Source: Aselliscus stoliczkanus (taxonomy: Eukaryota; Chordata; Mammalia; Chiroptera; Hipposideridae). From it: 64,000 bases of DNA. The position numbers were made by a program, and so were the translations under genes. Positions 11,706 to 26,598 of this stretch are shown here, one piece after another. The notes under the pieces are model-generated. The model was given only the letters and a program-made list of their open reading frames with translations, was not told the origin of the DNA and searched no databases. Numbering within the stretch: the stretch's first letter is position 1; each line of letters starts with the position of its first letter. The DNA lies in assembly GCA_033961575.1 (NCBI GenBank), contig CM066737.1, forward strand, positions 60,532,771 to 60,596,770, written 5' to 3'.

Positions 11706-12401
11706 GATATATTGTGGGGGTTCTGGTAAGATGGAGGAATAGATGGACACTTTCCCAACTGCCTCCCAGGATAACATCAAAATTACAAATAACTTATACC
11801 ACATTTAACCTCGGAAGTCCCCCGAACACTAGATGAACAGACCTCTAAACGAAGGACCTAAAGAGGAGGCCACATCAAGTCTGGTAGGAGGGGCACAGAT
11901 GAGAGAGGGCAAGCCACGTGAGGGATGCCCCAGCTATGGGGAGGCTTCTCTGGTTGGGGGAGAGACCCTCCAGACCCACACCAAGCTCACTAGCCCAGAG
12001 TTGTTTTGCCAGGAAGAGGAGTTCTACAATACCGGGCAGTAGAAATTAGTAAGAACTTTCTTTGCTCAGCTCGGTGAGGCTGAGAGCGGCTGGAGAACTG
12101 GTAGGGCCAGAGCATGGGTTCACTTACCAGTGAGCACTCACCCGGTTCCTGTGGGAGGGAGTAGCTGTGTGAGCCGGGCCCAGGAGCCTGTGGAGACGGA
12201 CTGAACTGAGCACCTTTGCTTCAGCAGAAGCTGGAGGTTTGGGGACCATTGTTCCCCTGGTATGGAGCTTGCACAAAAGCTGTGTACAGGAGGGTGCCAT
12301 TTTGTCAGGGTTGGACCCTCCCACAGAGGGTCAGATCTGGGATCCCATTGGTCTGGTGAAATTGGCGCAGGAGTACATGCATGCTCATGCAGCCTTGGAT
12401 T

Positions 12402-12660
12402 CCACCCTCCACCCAACTTGTGCTGTATTGCCAGGGAAACGTTGGGCAGGTGCCTTCCAGCTCCAACAGGCTTCTCACTGAGATGGAGGAGTGTGCAAGC
12501 TGCCTTACACCCCACCCTCTGCCCTGCTTGTGCTGCATAGCCAAGGAAACGCAGGGTGGGTGCTCTCCAGCTGCATAAGTCTGTTCACTGTGACTCAGAA
12601 GTGTGCAAGCCGCCTTGGGTCCCAGCTCTCTGCACTGTTTGTGCAGAGTTGCCAGGCTGT
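12402..12660 (+). repeat. Tandem 110-bp monomers in L1-B 5' UTR
   Basis: CCACCCTC recurs at 12402 and 12512, and GTGTGCAAGC at 12491 and 12601, giving an exact 110-bp period. A third, weaker partial unit starts about 12622. The matching regions of L1-C and L1-G have one unit. Confidence 0.8.
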
Positions 12661-13271
12661 GGATTGGCTATTGGGCTGCTTAGCCTGATCTGCAGGCAGT
12701 TGATTGGGACAGGCTGAGATGGGGAGTTTTCCTCATAGTGTTGGGCCAGGAGCTGTGCATTTGCATGATCTGATTGAGGCTTTCCTGGTGAGTTTGTGTG
12801 GACTGATTGCTGTTGCAGAGTGCATGCTGCTCTGACTTGGTGGGGGCCACTGACCACATCAAGTGGTGCCTTGGTGGCCTACCCCACCCACCTAGAGCTG
12901 TGTTGCCAGAGGTAACCTGAGTCCCCGGAGCCTGGCCCACATCTCCACAGGCCACAGGGTTTTTTTTGCAGTAGGAGACAACCTATAACAACCTGTGAAG
13001 ATTTTTTTTTCGGTAGTGACCACGGTTCCAGAGCACACAGCACTTAATTGTGGAAAGCTCAATGCAAGCCTGAGAGGGAGTCCAGCACATAACACATTAA
13101 GCTCTTCCCCTAATAGCTGGCGCTGAGTTGCCCAGAGACTCTCTATTGCTAAGCAAATGGTCTGCAGATTAAAGAGGATGGAGAGCCCACCCACCCGTCT
13201 TTTTTTTCTTCCTTTCTTCTTTCCAGGTGATCTATCCAATACATCAAAACATTCACAGAGTGACAGCCAGA

Positions 13272-14203
13272 ATGAAGAAACAAAGAAACATGTCCCAAGT
13301 AAAAGATCAGAAGAAAACTCTAGAAAAGGAACTAAATGAAACAGAGGGATCCAAACTTTCAGAGACAGAGTTTAGAACACTGATGAAAAGAATGTTTATG
13401 GAACTTAGTGAGGACATAACGAAGGATAGGGAAATCATAAAAAACAACCAGTTAGAACTAAAGAATACAATAACTGAAATGAAGAACACATTCAAAGGAA
13501 TCACCAGTATAATAGATGAAGCAGAGGAGCAGATCAGCGATTTAGAAGACAAAATAGCAGAAATCAACCAGTTGGAATAACAACAAGAAACAAGAATAAA
13601 ATACAATGAAAAGTTTTAAGATATCAATGGGACAACATGAATCGCAACAATTGCATCATAGAAATACCAGAAGGAAAAGAGAAGAAGCAAGGGATTGAGA
13701 ATGTATTTGAAGAATTAATGACTGAAAATTTCCCTACCCTGATGAAGGAAGTCAACATACAAGCCCAGGAAGTGCAGAGAGTTCCAAACAAGCTGAACTA
13801 AAAGGGACACATTAAAACACATCATAGTTAAAACGGCAAAGCTTAAAGACAAAGACAGAATCCTAAAAGCAGCCAAGACAAAGACAGCAGGTTACATACA
13901 AAGGAACTCCTATTAGACTAACAGCTGAGTTCTCTACAGAAACTGCAGGCTTGAAGGGAGTGGCAGGAGATATTCAAAGAGATACAAAATAAAGGCCTAC
14001 AACCAAGATTGCTCTACCTAGCACAGCTAGCACTTAAAATTGAAGGAGAGATAAAGAGCTTTTCAGAAAAGAATAAGCTTAAGGAGTTCATTACCAAGAA
14101 GCCATCATTGCAGGAAATGTTAAAAGGGCTTTTTTCAACAGACGAAAGGGGAAAACAAGCTAACCCAGGAAGACAAGAAATACAAATAACAAAATGGCAG
14201 TAA
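13272..14203 (+). pseudogene. L1-B ORF1 remnant
   Basis: The likely start ATG at 13272 opens MKKQRNMSQVKDQKKTLE. A long charged, coiled-coil-like stretch follows (NNQLELKNTITEMKN, EEQISDLEDKIAEINQLE) and stops at 13580. The RNA-binding half continues in other frames, with EGKEKKQGIENVFEEL-type sequence near 13660-13720 and a last open piece at 14009-14203. ORF1p normally binds L1 RNA in the cytoplasmic ribonucleoprotein. This copy is interrupted by at least one in-frame stop and one shift. The upstream open frame from 13227 only extends into the 5' UTR. Confidence 0.85.
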
Positions 14204-14205
14204 AT

Positions 14206-17977
<3,772 letters not shown>

Positions 17978-17979
17978 AA

Positions 17980-18500
17980 AACTGAATGAATGAGCAAAGT
18001 AAACAGAAACAGTCTCATAGATATAGAGGAAAAACAGGGTTGCTAGTTGCGAGGGGGTTAGGGATGAGGGAGAATGGGAAGGGATTAGACAGCATAAATA
18101 GGTAACTTCAGTATTTCCACAGAGATATGAAAGATAGTTCGGGGAATATAATAATGTTGTAAAAATTTTGTGGGGTGTCAGATGGTCAAATGTCTGGTTA
18201 GGAAGACCACTTCCTGGATGGAGTAGAGGCTTAATCACTGCACTGTATACCTGAAACTGATGTTATATAATATTGTATTCCAACTGCAATTGAATATATA
18301 GATAGCCACGGGATGCGGATTATACTGTGGAATAGAGTGAAAGGAATTGTAATAGATATGTATGATATGGGGGGGAGGAGTGGGGTGCCAAATTGGGGGA
18401 GGGGGGTTGTCACTTTGAGGGGTAAAAAGTATAACTATTGCACTGTGTTGTATACCTGAAGCTAATTTTTAAAAAGTTTATTTCACAATAAAAGAATAAA
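17980..18500 (+). other. L1-B 3' UTR with duplicated module and G-rich tract
   Basis: Two similar modules each end in a CTGTATACCTGAA / TTGTATACCTGAAGCTAAT-type block (18243-18260 and 18450-18468). Between them, 18366-18408 holds four runs of four or more G. G-rich quadruplex-forming tracts are known in mammalian L1 3' UTRs. Confidence 0.7.
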
Positions 18501-18539
18501 AGAATAAAATATATATATATGCTATGCTGCTAAACTCCC

Positions 18540-18592
18540 TCTACCCCTTCTCTCTCTCTCTCACACACACACTCACACTTACATGCACACTC
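18540..18592. repeat. TC/CA-rich simple repeat
   Basis: A CTCTCTCTCTC run followed by CACACACACTCACAC, just beyond the L1-B tail. Confidence 0.7.
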
Positions 18593-18776
18593 ATGGTGAG
18601 CACACATCACTTCTGCTGACTAATTGGGCAGTTTCCAATCCTTGACACAATATCGAAATTCATAAATATGGAAGTGTCAAACTAGCTGTTTTTATTGTTT
18701 AACCAAAATACAATTTACTTCCTGATTCCATTTTTTAAACATTTTAACTAGCTTCTTTCGTATAATGTAGCATTCT

Positions 18777-18882
18777 TTTTTTTTTTTTAGAGTAGCGTCA
18801 CTGGCCCTCATATGTGGGACCCGAAACGGGGCCGCTGGCATCCCAAGCCAGCGCTTAACCACCACGCCACACGGCTGGCCCC
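18777..18882 (-). mobile_element. tRNA-derived SINE
   Basis: A minus-strand copy with poly(T) at its left edge and a CCACACGGCTGGCCCC right edge. The TSD is TAATGTAGCATTCTT (18763 on) and TAATGTAGCATCTT (18883 on). Confidence 0.9.
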
Positions 18883-18894
18883 TAATGTAGCATC

Positions 18895-20024
18895 TTAAAA
18901 GTTATTATAGAGGTATCTCAGAGAAGAATTTATATATACAAGTTCTGGTCCAATGCACACTGCATGATTTTCTTTAAATCATGTCAGTTTTCCAAAAGTT
19001 ATTATTGCAGTAAAAACTAAAAAGTAAGGCTATTATTTATTAAATATAATCTTAATTTCTAATTTGGATAGTGTTCCATAACCAACTCTGATAGACTGAA
19101 TTGCTTAGAATCTGCATGTATTAGTGTGATATTTTATTAGAATTTCCAAAAAAGAAAATTGAAAGAGAAATCTTTGTAGTACATATAATTAAGAAGATAA
19201 ATATGAAAATAAGTTTTGGGTTTTAGTAAGTATTTGAATGTATTTAATATTGAGGACCTTTGCTTATTAAAGCAAACATATTACAATTTGGTCCTGAAGA
19301 AGTCACTTCTGCAGGTAAGTAGAATTTGACTTTTATTGAATTGGCCTCTACTGTGACAATGGCATTGGCCATTTTCTTAAGACCAGCAGCCAGACCTCTA
19401 ATAAATGCTAATTGTGTTGGTGCTTTTGGGGAGATTTGACACAATTCACTAGGTGTAGAAGGCAGACTACTGACTCCTTTACTTTGGCTCCTAAGTAGTC
19501 TCAAAATGATAATGACCCACAGTCCCTACTTCCCTGGCTGAGATTTGATTTGGTGACCTTGATAAAGCAAAATACTATATTTCCATTTAGTAATTCCCAC
19601 TCAGTTGTATCAGTCACATGTTTCATGCTAAATTTAAGTATGCTGAGAATCTGTCCACATAGAACTAACCTAGAAGGAATGTGGCTACAGTTTTAATATG
19701 ACAATTTTTTTTTATCAAGGATTAAATACTTATTCTTCAGTTATTTCACATTATACAACAGAAATGGAATTCTGCCTTATTCTTGAAGAATCATATTGCT
19801 TTAGGTAAATCGAATACTATCATTCCTTTGAATATGAAAGCAGTATGCCAAATATTGAGTATATATCCATTTTATTAGATAAGGACAAGATTTCCTGTCC
19901 ATCTTTCTGTAATGTGCAACCTCATGGAGGTAGGAGGGTGATCCCAATCATTTGTGCTTCAGGTTTTTTTAAATGACTTTATCATTCAGTTTCTAACAAT
20001 GAAGTCAAGAATTTAATCAATAAC
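18895..20024. other. Unassigned sequence, no supported gene
   Basis: Mostly AT-rich, without a recognised repeat family. On the minus strand, 19244-19528 is open for about 95 codons (see findings), but it begins right after a stop, has no AUG near the start and is not a protein I recognise. Confidence 0.35.
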
Positions 20025-20180
20025 ATTGTGATAACTATGTATAGTGCCAGGTGTGTACTAGTTTAATCAGGGGGATCACTTCATCAATCATATAAATGTT
20101 GTACACCTGAAACTAATATAAGCTAATATTGAATGTCTACAAAATAATTTTAAATAAAAAACAATAAAATAAAATAAGAA
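20025..20180 (+). mobile_element. L1 3' end fragment
   Basis: L1 3' UTR landmarks in order: GATAACTATGTATAGTGCCAGG, GGGGGATCACTTCATCAATCAT, GTTGTACACCTGAAACTAATA and AATATTGAATGTC, then an A-rich tail (AATAAAAAACAATAAAATAAAATAAG). AAGAATT on both sides (about 20008 and 20175) may be a target duplication. Confidence 0.75.
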
Positions 20181-21860
20181 TTATACAAAGACTTTTGCTT
20201 TCCTAAATAAACCCAATAGTAGTGGGTTTAAGTACTCATATCTACTTCAGAGAATGTGATCCTTGTACTGAATTCTCCTGACAAGTTCCATGCACAGGAG
20301 CTCAGGTTCTTCATAACTGGTAACTGAAGTCTTCTCTGAAAAAGAAATATTTTGATATCTACCACTTCTGACATCTATCCCCAAATAACTGATATTTGGA
20401 AAACACAAAATGGTGATAGCAAACTTGAAATATATTCAACAATTTAATGAAATGTTGCTTCTGAATAAAGAGCTCAACATATCCCTTCACCCCATTAAAT
20501 TGTATAGTTTCATCCATTTTCATCAGCTTTATAGCATCTGAATGGCACTCTGTTCTAATACTCATACCCAGCTGCAGATGAGAAAGACTTTTTTTTCTCC
20601 AATTGCTATCTTTATTACTGATTTTCCTCCCTGGTTCCTGGTATGCAGATTTCTGAATGGGAGATGATATTTATTTCAGGGAGGGATGTGGCAAGATTGT
20701 GACTATAATAGATTTTTTTGAACTCTCCACCACAAAAGATACTTTATATCAGTCTCAACTCTAAGCCTATTTTTGAAAAGCATGGCAAAGCTAATTGAAT
20801 ATGGAGCCAGCCAACAAATATGGTCAAAGACCTATGTCTCCATTGAGAAATGCTTCAGTCTATCTAAAGCATAAAGGAATAGGAAATTGTAGGCTGGGGA
20901 CACTCCTAATCTGTGCATGGGACTTGAAACAACAACAAAGGCATCAAATGACTCAAATTAAAAAACAGTGGCATGTAGGCATGTCCCCAAATGCTTTGCA
21001 CTTTATAGTTCAGTAATGCTGTCTTTAATTCATTTCTTGAGGTTATATCACTGGTGTCCCCGTTCTGTTAAATGTTTCTCTGAATTGAAAAAGATGAAAT
21101 TTTAATGGAAGGAAAAAAATTCATATATTTACCCCTAATTGCAACTATGTGTGTTTAAATTTGTTTACACACCACACACATACACACACACACATATTTA
21201 TGATCCAGATATTAATTGTTTGATGAATATTCAAGATTGTTGATAGTCCCTGCTTTCTAACTCAAAATATTTTTAGTAATTAAACAATTAACTCAATTTA
21301 ATTAAAGTTTGTATGACATACTAAAAGATCTTTACTCTGCCCATCTGCCCTGTTTCTCCCAATACAGCTGCCACCACTAACTCTTTCAAATACCTTTCAC
21401 AATAGTTAATACCCACAACTAGAGTTAAAAATACACAAGTAGAGTTACTAATATAAGTTGGATCATGACCTCTAGATGATCCTTACTAAGATAAAAGACA
21501 TTATAAGGAATGGAGCAGCAGAGTTCAAGATCCTGAATGAATGGAAAGTTTTGATCGGGAAGAGGAAGAGGAAAATGTGTGCAACATGAGGCTTTATTGG
21601 TATTGTAGAAATGGGGTATGATTGTGGAGACGATACAGAGCAAATTGTGTCAATGAAGTCTCTAAGCATCCCAAAGGCACATCACAATTTTTCATTATAA
21701 AACAGCTCTTTATAGGGAAATATTTGTTAAAAACTATTCAGACATTGAAAGCACCAGGCAAAAAATAAAAAGGAAATAAATGTATTCTCTCTCTCTTCCT
21801 CACATATTCTATATATGTGTGTATGTACATACATATGTATTTCTCTTGACTATAGTGGTT
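20181..21860. other. Unassigned sequence, no supported gene
   Basis: No open frame of interest and no repeat I can name beyond a CA-rich tract at about 21170-21196. Confidence 0.3.
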
Positions 21861-21864
21861 GACT

Positions 21865-22055
21865 ATAGTAGTGCTTTACATCTATTATTTGTGTTTGCTT
21901 TTCACCAGCTTGTAAGTTAGTCATATAAGGTCAAATTACACCTTTTTTGTTTTCTTGTTGTTTTAAAAAAATATATGAACAGAACACAGGAATAAGCGTC
22001 CAATCCAAAGACACTGAGCTAGTTAATGGTAGAGCCAGTATTAAACCCAATTTTT
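21865..22055 (-). mobile_element. Possible diverged MIR fragment
   Basis: AGTGCTTTACATCTATTATTTGTG at the left, and ACTGAGCTAGTTAATGGTAGAGCCAGTATTAAACCC at the right, match the antisense MIR core in order. The middle is unrecognisable. Low confidence. Confidence 0.4.
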
Positions 22056-22059
22056 TAGT

Positions 22060-23240
22060 ATGTGTCAGTAGTTTTCAAACTGTGCTTCAAGGATTCCAAG
22101 GGTTTCTGGGAAATTCTAGTGGTTATAGTAAGGGAAAGGAAACAAGGGACGGTGGGTGGGTCTCTGAATAGCTCATACTTTATCTCTCTTTTTATGAAGA
22201 GGTAATATGGAAATTATTCACCTCTGTGGTTAGTTCTTTTCTGTTCTCACTCTTTCTTTTTTGTTTAATACGACACACTTCCCACTTCTCTTTGATGCCC
22301 TCTGCCTTACTCTCATCCCCATGAAACCTCAACTTGACCTCCATTGTCCAGAAAAGTGAGACTACAGCTGAAATGTGAAGAAAAACAATAGAAAACATTA
22401 CTGACATTGAACTTCCAAGGTCCCAGGTCTTAGCACCCTTACATTTTGAAAAATACTGAGGTAGCCCTTTCACCAGACACACTAGGATGAAAAAAGAGTT
22501 CTCTGAGCTAGAGAAGAGACAGTAACAATTTGGAAAGAATGTGGGGTTGGGAACAACATGAGAACCCAGCTTAAGATCTGGAGAAATGGGGAACATAACC
22601 CCTTTTAAGTTTGGATTTCTTCAGTAGAAAATATTTGAATCTCTTTCTCTGGGGCAACAAAGGTACCCTGCAATTTTCATGGAAAAATCTTTGCTTGACA
22701 TCATGTGACAAGAATTGATAGCACGACACTTTTAAAAATTAGAGTACCAAAGAGAGTTCCTTGGATTTCCTTGAAGCTCTGGAGTGGTTAGGCTGAATAC
22801 ACACTTTTTCCCATGGTCCCCAGGAGGCAGGCGCAGAAATTAGCTGAAGAGGAGAGAAATCCAGCTGACCTACAGGGACTCTTTTTGCTGGTATGAGAGA
22901 AGGCTATAACACAAGTGGAGTAGATAACCCAGCAGAGACTTAAATATGAACACCATTACATCAAAATGATGCTAGTAAGCAAGGGAATGTAGCCCAGTAT
23001 TAGGACTGGTTGCATCTTGGAAAATCAAAACAAAGACACATCAAGAGTGATGACAATGTGGCACTTGTATATGCCCTGCACCCCTTGTAATCTTAGGATA
23101 TAACACAGGGAGAAGGAAGGGGTGAATACGTTAACATTTAAATTGAAATGACTGAGGAAAATAATAAAAGTGACTGAGTTTGTCTGAACATAATTTGATT
23201 ACTGTTTCTGTCTCAGATAAAATGGAGGAACCAGCAGAAA
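22060..23240. other. Unassigned sequence, no supported gene
   Basis: The start (GTTTTCAAACTGTGCTTCAAGG) has the look of an old hAT-type repeat end, but I cannot confirm it. A 134-codon minus-strand frame (22192-22596) resembles nothing I know and is treated as chance. Confidence 0.3.
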
Positions 23241-25003
23241 TTAATTTTAATTTTCATTTTGTCTTCTAAATTGCTGATCCGATTCTCTGCTTCATCTAAT
23301 CTACTGGTGATTCCTTCAAGTGTGCTCTTCATTTCAGTTATTGTATTCTTTAGTTCTAACTGGTTGCTTCTTTATGATTTCTCTATCCTTCTTTATGTCC
23401 TCATTAAGTCCTTAAACATTCTTATCATCAGTGTTCTAAACTCTATCTCTGAAAGTTTGGATCCCTCTGTTTCATTTAGTTCAATTTCTAGAGGTTTCTT
23501 CCAATGTTTTACTTGGGACATATTTCTTTGTTTTTCATTCTGGCTGTCTCTCTGTGATTGTTTCAATGTATTAGGTAGATCACCTAGAAAAGAAAAAAGA
23601 AAAAAGAAGAAAGAAGAAAAAAAACAGGCCAAAATACGGGGCTCTCTGCCCGTTTTAATCTGTAGACCACTTGCTCAGCAATAGAGAGTCTCTGGGCGAC
23701 ACAGCACCAGCTGTTGTGGGGGAAGGGCTCAATGTGTCATGCACCAGCCTCCCTCTCAGGCTTGCAGTGAGCTTCCTGCAATTAGCTGCTGTGTGCTCTG
23801 GAACCATGCTCACCACCAAAAATCCTCACAGGTTGTTTCGTGTTTTCTGCTGCTGCAAAAAACCCTCTGTGGCCTGCAGAGTTGGGAGCCAGGCACCAGG
23901 GACTCAGGGTGCCTCTTGCAATACAGCTCTAGGTGGGTGGGGCAGGCCCCCAAGGTACCATGGGATGTGGTCAGTGGCCCTCAGCAAGTAAGAGCAGCAT
24001 GCACTCCTACGCCGGCAACCAGCCTGCACAAACTCAACAGGAAAGCCCCAGCTGGATCACACAGGCGCACAGCTCATGGCCCAACACCCCCAGGAAAACT
24101 CCCAGTCTCAGCCATCCTAATCAGCCACTCACAGATCAGGCTGAGCAGCCTGACAGCCAATTACCAGCCTGACAACTCTGCACATGCAGTGCAGAGAGTG
24201 GGGAACCAAGGCGGCTCACCCTCTTGCATCTCAATGAGCTGCCTGTTGGAGGTGGAGTACACCCACCAGGCGTTTCCCTGGCTATGCAGCACAAGCAGGG
24301 CAGAAGGTTTGGGATCCAAGGCTGCATGTGTCGCACACACATAGGCACTCCTGTGCCAATTTCACCAGACCAATGCGGTCCCGGATCTGACCCTCTGTGA
24401 GAGGACCCAACCCTCAAAAAATGTTGCCCTCCTGTACACTACTCGTGTGCAAGCTCCACCCCAGGGAAACAGTGGTCCTAAAACCTCCAGCTCCCGTACC
24501 AAAGGCGCTCAGTTCAGTCCTTTCCCACAGGCTCCTGGGCCCCTGCTCACACAGTTACTCCCTCCACCAGGAACCAGGTGAGTGCTCACCAGCGAGAAAG
24601 TCCGTGTGCCGGCTCCACTGGTTCTCTAACCACCCTAAGCCTCACCAAGTTGAGAAAAGGGAGTTCTCACTAATTTCTACTGCTAGCTATCATAGAACTC
24701 CTCTTCCCTGCAAATTAACTCTGGGCTAGTGAGCTCGGTGTGGGGCCGGAGGGTCTCTCCCCCAACCAGAGAAGCCTCTCCACTACCAACGTGGAGAACC
24801 CCTGAAGAGGTTCGCCCTCTCTCATCTCCTCCCCTCTTACCAGACTTGGTATGGCTTCCTCTTTAAGTCCTTCATTTAGAGGTTCTGTTCATCTAGTGTT
24901 CAGGGGACTTCTGAGGTTGAATGTTGTATAAATTATTTGTAATTTGTTCTGATCCTGGAAGGCAGTTGGCACAGCATCTGTCTATTCCGCCATCTTACTG
25001 GAA
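23241..25003 (-). mobile_element. L1-C, LINE-1 5' portion only (3'-truncated)
   Basis: Read on the minus strand, the element starts near 25003 with GACTTCCAGTAAGATGGCGG. It runs through a GC-rich 5' UTR colinear with L1-B and L1-G and enters ORF1 (about 23540 downward). It stops at about 23241, just past SNLEDKM-type coding sequence and an A-rich run. No ORF1 C-terminus, ORF2 or 3' UTR follows. This is the reverse of the usual 5'-truncation. Confidence 0.85.
23245..23540 (-). pseudogene. L1-C ORF1 N-terminal remnant
   Basis: The minus-strand frame gives QRNMSQVKHWKKPLEIE and SKLSEIEFRTLMIRMFKDL, aligned with L1-B ORF1 residues of about 4-50. It is then disrupted around 23400, and the coiled-coil part continues in another frame before the element ends. 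Confidence 0.8.
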
Positions 25004-25984
25004 GTCTTCTCTGCCTATTCCTAGCAATGTAATTTAGAGTTTCTAACTCAAGAGTTCCCGAAGAATGGTGAATTTTTCCTAGTTATGTTCCAATATTCTT
25101 TTGATATATCATTGTGACCTCACTGTTTTTGGATAACCATTTCCTCTTCTCTACATTGTGGTCACTCAAAGATCTCAATTTTTCCTACTTATCATAGTGA
25201 AGTTTATTTGAATGGACCTTGGTTTGTAATTGAATTAGGCTTACAATTGATTTTGCTGGATTTCTCCAAGTCATCAGATATGATATCCTAACTCAGGTCT
25301 CATAGCATGTGGAAATTTGGTGATTGTCTACTAATCAGCAGATTTTTAATTTCATGTGGAACTAAACACATTGAAGCCATATTCTCTACCTGTATTTTCA
25401 AGTACATATAGCCCATTCTGATTCAGTTTACTACTTTTTGGTCGATAGATCAAATTAAGGTAAACTCAGGTTGTATTCACCAAATCCTATGAAAATTGTC
25501 AAATCTGAATTACTGTTCAGAATCTTTTTACACAAGGTTCTCTACTGAAGGCTAATATATGATCTCCATTTTTTTCCAGCTTTATCAGTTCGCTCTAATT
25601 ATATTCATAGGCTAGATCACTCCTTGAAGTATCCAAGTGGTCAGATTAAGAAAAATTGGAGAATATAGAGAACTCTCATGAGAGGATATCGACCAGATTA
25701 TGAAGGAGCAAACTAGCTACAGCTAAATTATTCTACTTTTATTTCCAAGAAAAATATATTGTAAAAAATAATTTTAGTCAACATGTTCTACTATCTGACA
25801 TTACTATGACTTTAATCAGTATGCAAAAATCATTGAAACTGTATATACCATCTTTGGTGTCATGCAAATGCATTATGACATAATTGAAAATCACATTTTA
25901 AATATTTTTTTAATTTAAAAATGTCAGATACCCTGCAAAATCTTTAAAACATTACTAATTACATTCCCCAAACAAATTTCAACT
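25004..25984. other. Unassigned sequence, no supported gene
   Basis: AT-rich, with no open frame or repeat family that I recognise. Confidence 0.3.
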
Positions 25985-26180
25985 ATAACTTAATATATAT
26001 GGAGTATAGCATAGGGAATAGAGTCAATGGAATTGTAACAGCTATATACAATATCAGAGGGATAGTAGATTGGAGGAGGGAGGTTACATAGACAATGTAA
26101 CAAAGTCTATTACATTGTTTTGTACACCTGAAACAAATTTTTAAAAATGTAATAATTTAAAAAAATTGTAATAAATAACC
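25985..26180 (+). mobile_element. L1 3' end fragment
   Basis: This holds the second 3' UTR module: ATGGAGTATAGCATAGGGAATAG, GTCAATGGAATTGTAACAGCTAT, GGAGGAGGGAGG, then TTTGTACACCTGAAAC and an A/T-rich tail. It looks like the ends of L1-B and L1-G, but more diverged. Confidence 0.7.
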
Positions 26181-26598
26181 AAGGTTGGATATTTAGCATG
26201 TGAAGTTGCTATTTCTTATATAAACTTACACATACATTATAAATTACATGAATGTTACAAATAAAATATACACACGTTATAATGAAAAATATTGTCAAGT
26301 AGTATATGAAAGATTCAGTAACAGAATCTTTAGAAGTCTCATGGGGGAACCTGGCAAAGTTTATTTTCAAGAGAACAGTATTTTATTGTAAATGTTGGTT
26401 CTTTCTACACAGCCTAACATACGTCATGAAAATGTGTTAACTCCTGAGGTAACTCTTGAGTAAAATCTGTCATGTTTTATGAGAGTCTTGACTATTTAAC
26501 TTTAAATTTTATTTCTACTTTTAATTCTGAACTTGGGGGTATTTTATGTACTTGGATGTAATCATAGACATTTTCTGTGACATTTTGCATTTCAAAAT
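26181..26598. other. Unassigned AT-rich sequence
   Basis: No gene or named repeat supported. Confidence 0.3.

Noticed and set aside
22192..22596. 134-codon minus-strand frame
   Set aside because: No recognised domain, no splice or promoter context, and frames this long are expected by chance in 64 kb read six ways.
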